Positions 61,401 through 64,000 of a stretch of DNA of 64,000 nucleotides are shown one piece after another; within the stretch, counting starts at the first letter, position 1, and the number at the start of each line of letters is the position of its first letter. A model generated the notes under the pieces. That model was not told where the DNA came from, made no database searches, and was given only the letters and a program-made list of their open reading frames with translations. A program made the position numbers and the translations under genes. This DNA is from Tetranychus cinnabarinus (Eukaryota > Arthropoda > Arachnida > Trombidiformes > Tetranychidae): NCBI GenBank assembly GCA_022266195.1, contig WHVY01000008.1, positions 2,913,501 through 2,977,500 on the forward strand. Direction: 5' to 3'.

Positions 61401-64000
61401 TTGATGAGAATCTAAATAATTGCTTGGAATTGACTGAATCTTTGCCTGAAAATGATTAATTAACGGTTCTTTCATGTTATTAGCAAGAAAGGTAAATATA
61501 AAGTAACACCTTTCAGCCACACACTTGCGATTAATCATGAAAGAGGGTGAAATGGGAGTGAAAACGGATACAAGAAAATGTTCATTGATTGTTCCTCTCT
61601 CATTATTTGTTGATTTATTCAAAAATTATTTTCAGACAAACTGTTATTTTTTTTCAAGACAACTTTAGTGTTACATATAAGCCAAGCCCAAAGGTAACAA
61701 GAACATCAAGAAAAAACTGTTTTGACAGGTAAACTCAATATTTAACTGAACCATGTTTGGACAAGTTTCATTGAGTATTTGCCTTTAATAATTTCAATTT
61801 TTTCTTCTTCTTCCTCAAGTTGAACAACTTTTGACAGAAATGTCAATACTGATTGACCTTGACAGTTGATGGGTCAGTGAAAGAGGAGTGGACACTGCCA
61901 TTGATAATCCCACTGTTGGTGGTAGTGAAGGCTCCTAACCATCAAATTTGGTGACCTCAACAAGCGTTACATCGGCCAAGAAGAAGAAGAATTTTTTTCT
62001 CGAAAAAAAAAATGATACAAAATTTCGCATTTCAATTACAAAGTGTATCATTTTGATTATTTAATAGACACTTTTGAACACTTGTACAAATGTAATGTTT
62101 GGTTAACCTGGTAATTGAACATTTCACTTTACAACTTAATGATTAAAGTCTAAACCCAAATCAATCAACCAATAACCACATAATCATTAGCCTCTTTAGG
62201 TAATAATCATGAAACAGAGTTTAATCAATCAAAGAATGTCAAAAATCTAAAAAAAATGCGCTCCTAATCTCAATATTAATCTTACAATGGTTAAGGTATT
62301 AAAGGTGAATCGAGTCCATTGTTTAAGCTCAACTTGAATCCATTTATGGTGAGAATGCATGATGAGAATGAGAAACTGGACGATTCCAAGAGTCACTTTG
62401 ACCACTTGTTGTTGCCTTCAATATTTACAATATTTCACCCTCAATAAAAGCAAACAATGAAAACGTACTTTTATCAACATTTCAAGATCAATTGTTATCT
62501 GATACAAAAGGCTGATTACAGTGTTATCAGTCTAATTGATCTAGTCTAATGGAAGTCTCCAAGTTTATGATTTACTTTACGATCGACTTGAGGCAAAAAA
62601 GCAGGGAAACAACAACTAGGAACGCAAAGTCAACGAAACGTATTCAAGTTTCCACTAAAATTACTACTTGTTTACAAAGGAAAAGACACAAAAAAAATTG
62701 TTTCTTCCTCATAAGATATTCAAAGTTATCATTGATATTATGATAATAGACATTTTACACTGTCTTGTTATTATTGTACATTCAAGCACAACCTACGACT
62801 CTATGGTTAAAGCTGTTGATCAACTGTTTGATAATCACATTTCATGATTAACCTTTCATCAATCAAGGCAATATGTTGCCAAAAGTCAAATGAAAAGCAA
62901 TGTGAAATACATTTGCAAATGTTTCTCATTCACTGTTCATCATTGACCTTTTACCTCCCATGTCAATATAATGATGCCCTATTGATCAACAAAAAAGGTT
63001 AACAAATAAGGTAAGCAAGAGACTATTATTACTATTATAACTTGCTCCATTCAACGTTTACTCTGTTAATATCTATAATTGACCATATTTTGTGTAACAG
63101 ACAATTTTACTTGATTTACTGTCCTAAAAAAGATAAAGGTCAGACCTGGAAAGGTTTCCGTTTTGATGCAAATTCATGGCTAATTTGGTAGACAAGCTTG
63201 CAGCTCCAATTTCAGTAACTTTTATTTCCAATTCAGAAAATATTTTTTCTCCAAATTCTCAACTTCAATTTGACGCTTATTAAGGTCTTCATCTAATTTT
63301 CAATGTTGACCGTTAAAGGTTGACTCAAAATGGATTCTGATTTACTCTTGTTTCAATATTGTTGTTGTTGTTTTATCTGTTCATGTTATCATTGGCACTG
63401 AATCTTGTTATCAATAAACATGATCATGTAAATGATATGGCAACAGAAAAAAAAAGATTCAACTGACAAATTGTTTTCAAGTTAAATGGTTTGAATCTTT
63501 TCCCTTTACCTTTTCCTTCAAACTCATCTTTTTTTTGTTTGTTTCAAAGATAACCTCTTGTTTCACCTCTTTGCCCTTATCAAAGGTTTAAGGGTTAACT
63601 TTGGAGCAACGGAAACGGCTTTTGCTTTTCTGGCAGAGCATTTTCTTGCTCAAACCTCAACTTACCGAAAAGAAATGCTGACCTAATTCCCTTCACCTTT
63701 GCAGAGGGAAAGATGTTGACGGGAAAAAGACGAAAAGAGATTCTTTTGATGTTCTTTAACTACTTAACTTTTTCCCTTCAATCAGCGCCCTGTTCATGAG
63801 TCCTTTCACTTTTGCAAGGGTCACTGTAAGGTAAAACCACGATGATGATGAGGAAGATGATGATAAAATCTCTTCATGGTTCAATATTATTACCAGTAGT
63901 TAAAGGTAAAAAAAGCAATCAACAGTCTTAACCTAAACTCAACCTAATTTCATCTGCCTCCTGTGGTCTGTTTAGGAATGCAAGTCTTGCGACTAGAGAT
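58404..64000. other. Probable FGF intron/upstream region; no exon recognised
   Basis: If the FGF exon model is right, at least part of this 5.6 kb is its intron. I saw no match to the central FGF trefoil strands in any minus-strand frame. It contains an old inverted repeat at 60055–60585. Open frames here (for example 61371–61622 minus) show no domain. Confidence 0.45.
60055..60585. repeat. Old inverted repeat, arms about 50–100 bp
   Basis: The segment 60081..60132 (CCTAATCTGCAAAACAAAC … AAAGCCTTTTCC) reappears as its reverse complement at about 60477..60529 (GAAAAGGCTTTC … TTTTGCAGATTAGG) with few mismatches. Similarity fades outward on both sides, including GTTGTCAT near 60065 and 60538. 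The spacer is about 340 bases. It looks like a decayed foldback or MITE copy. Confidence 0.65.

Noticed and set aside
61371..61622. Minus-strand open frame tested as an upstream FGF exon
   Set aside because: No trefoil strand or Gly/Asn pattern of FGFs; residues do not lead into the 58403 exon in any meaningful way.
1..64000. tRNA or rRNA genes, CRISPR arrays, bacterial-style operons
   Set aside because: None seen by eye on either strand; the spliced animal genes exclude a prokaryotic reading. A covariance-model scan was not possible.

Overview
The window is AT-rich nuclear DNA of an arthropod. Its coding regions are split by GT–AG introns, and its protein set is animal: a serotonin transporter, tyramine/dopamine beta-hydroxylase, an MH2 protein, an FGF and STAM. 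Small introns mixed with a few 1–3 kb ones, AT-rich spacers full of short AATTGATT/GATGAT runs and moderate gene density would fit a chelicerate such as a mite. The species cannot be fixed from sequence alone. All coding models below were built by joining reading frames across splice sites and checking that phases agree.

Layout. 1–4.2 kb: the 3' part of a tnp2/CACTA-type DNA-transposon transposase, then a five-exon gene that joins a dsRNA-binding-like segment to a ubiquitin-specific protease with an intact Cys/His/Asp triad. Eight copies of a GACGCTC-centred, partly palindromic repeat occur next to both. 4.2–8.9 kb: no gene seen. 8.9–18.1 kb (−): serotonin transporter, 12 coding exons, with an unusually long N-terminus. 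21.4–29.5 kb (−): MH2-domain protein with two alternative, apparently duplicated first exons. 31.3–32.4 kb (+): DPH5. 32.6–35.0 kb (−): copper monooxygenase of the DBH/tyramine beta-hydroxylase family, tail to tail with DPH5. 35–43.6 kb: no gene seen. 43.6–45.2 kb (−): SRSF2-like SR protein with tandem RS repeats. 45.5–46.3 kb (−): SCO1. 46.6–50.9 kb (+): large multi-finger protein divergent from SCO1. 52.2–54.1 kb (+): STAM. 55.0–55.8 kb (+): unrecognised two-exon gene, followed by a 412-bp near-perfect hairpin element. 58.2–58.4 kb (−): last exon of an FGF whose other exons were not found. 58.4–64 kb: no further coding sequence recognised.

Functionally the genes are mostly unrelated: monoamine signalling (SERT, beta-hydroxylase), translation (DPH5), splicing (SRSF2), mitochondrial respiration (SCO1), endosomal sorting (STAM) and growth-factor signalling (FGF). 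The most unusual content is the transposase plus dsRBD–USP cassette at the left edge. Next are the young hairpin element at 56 kb and the duplicated first exons of the MH2 gene.
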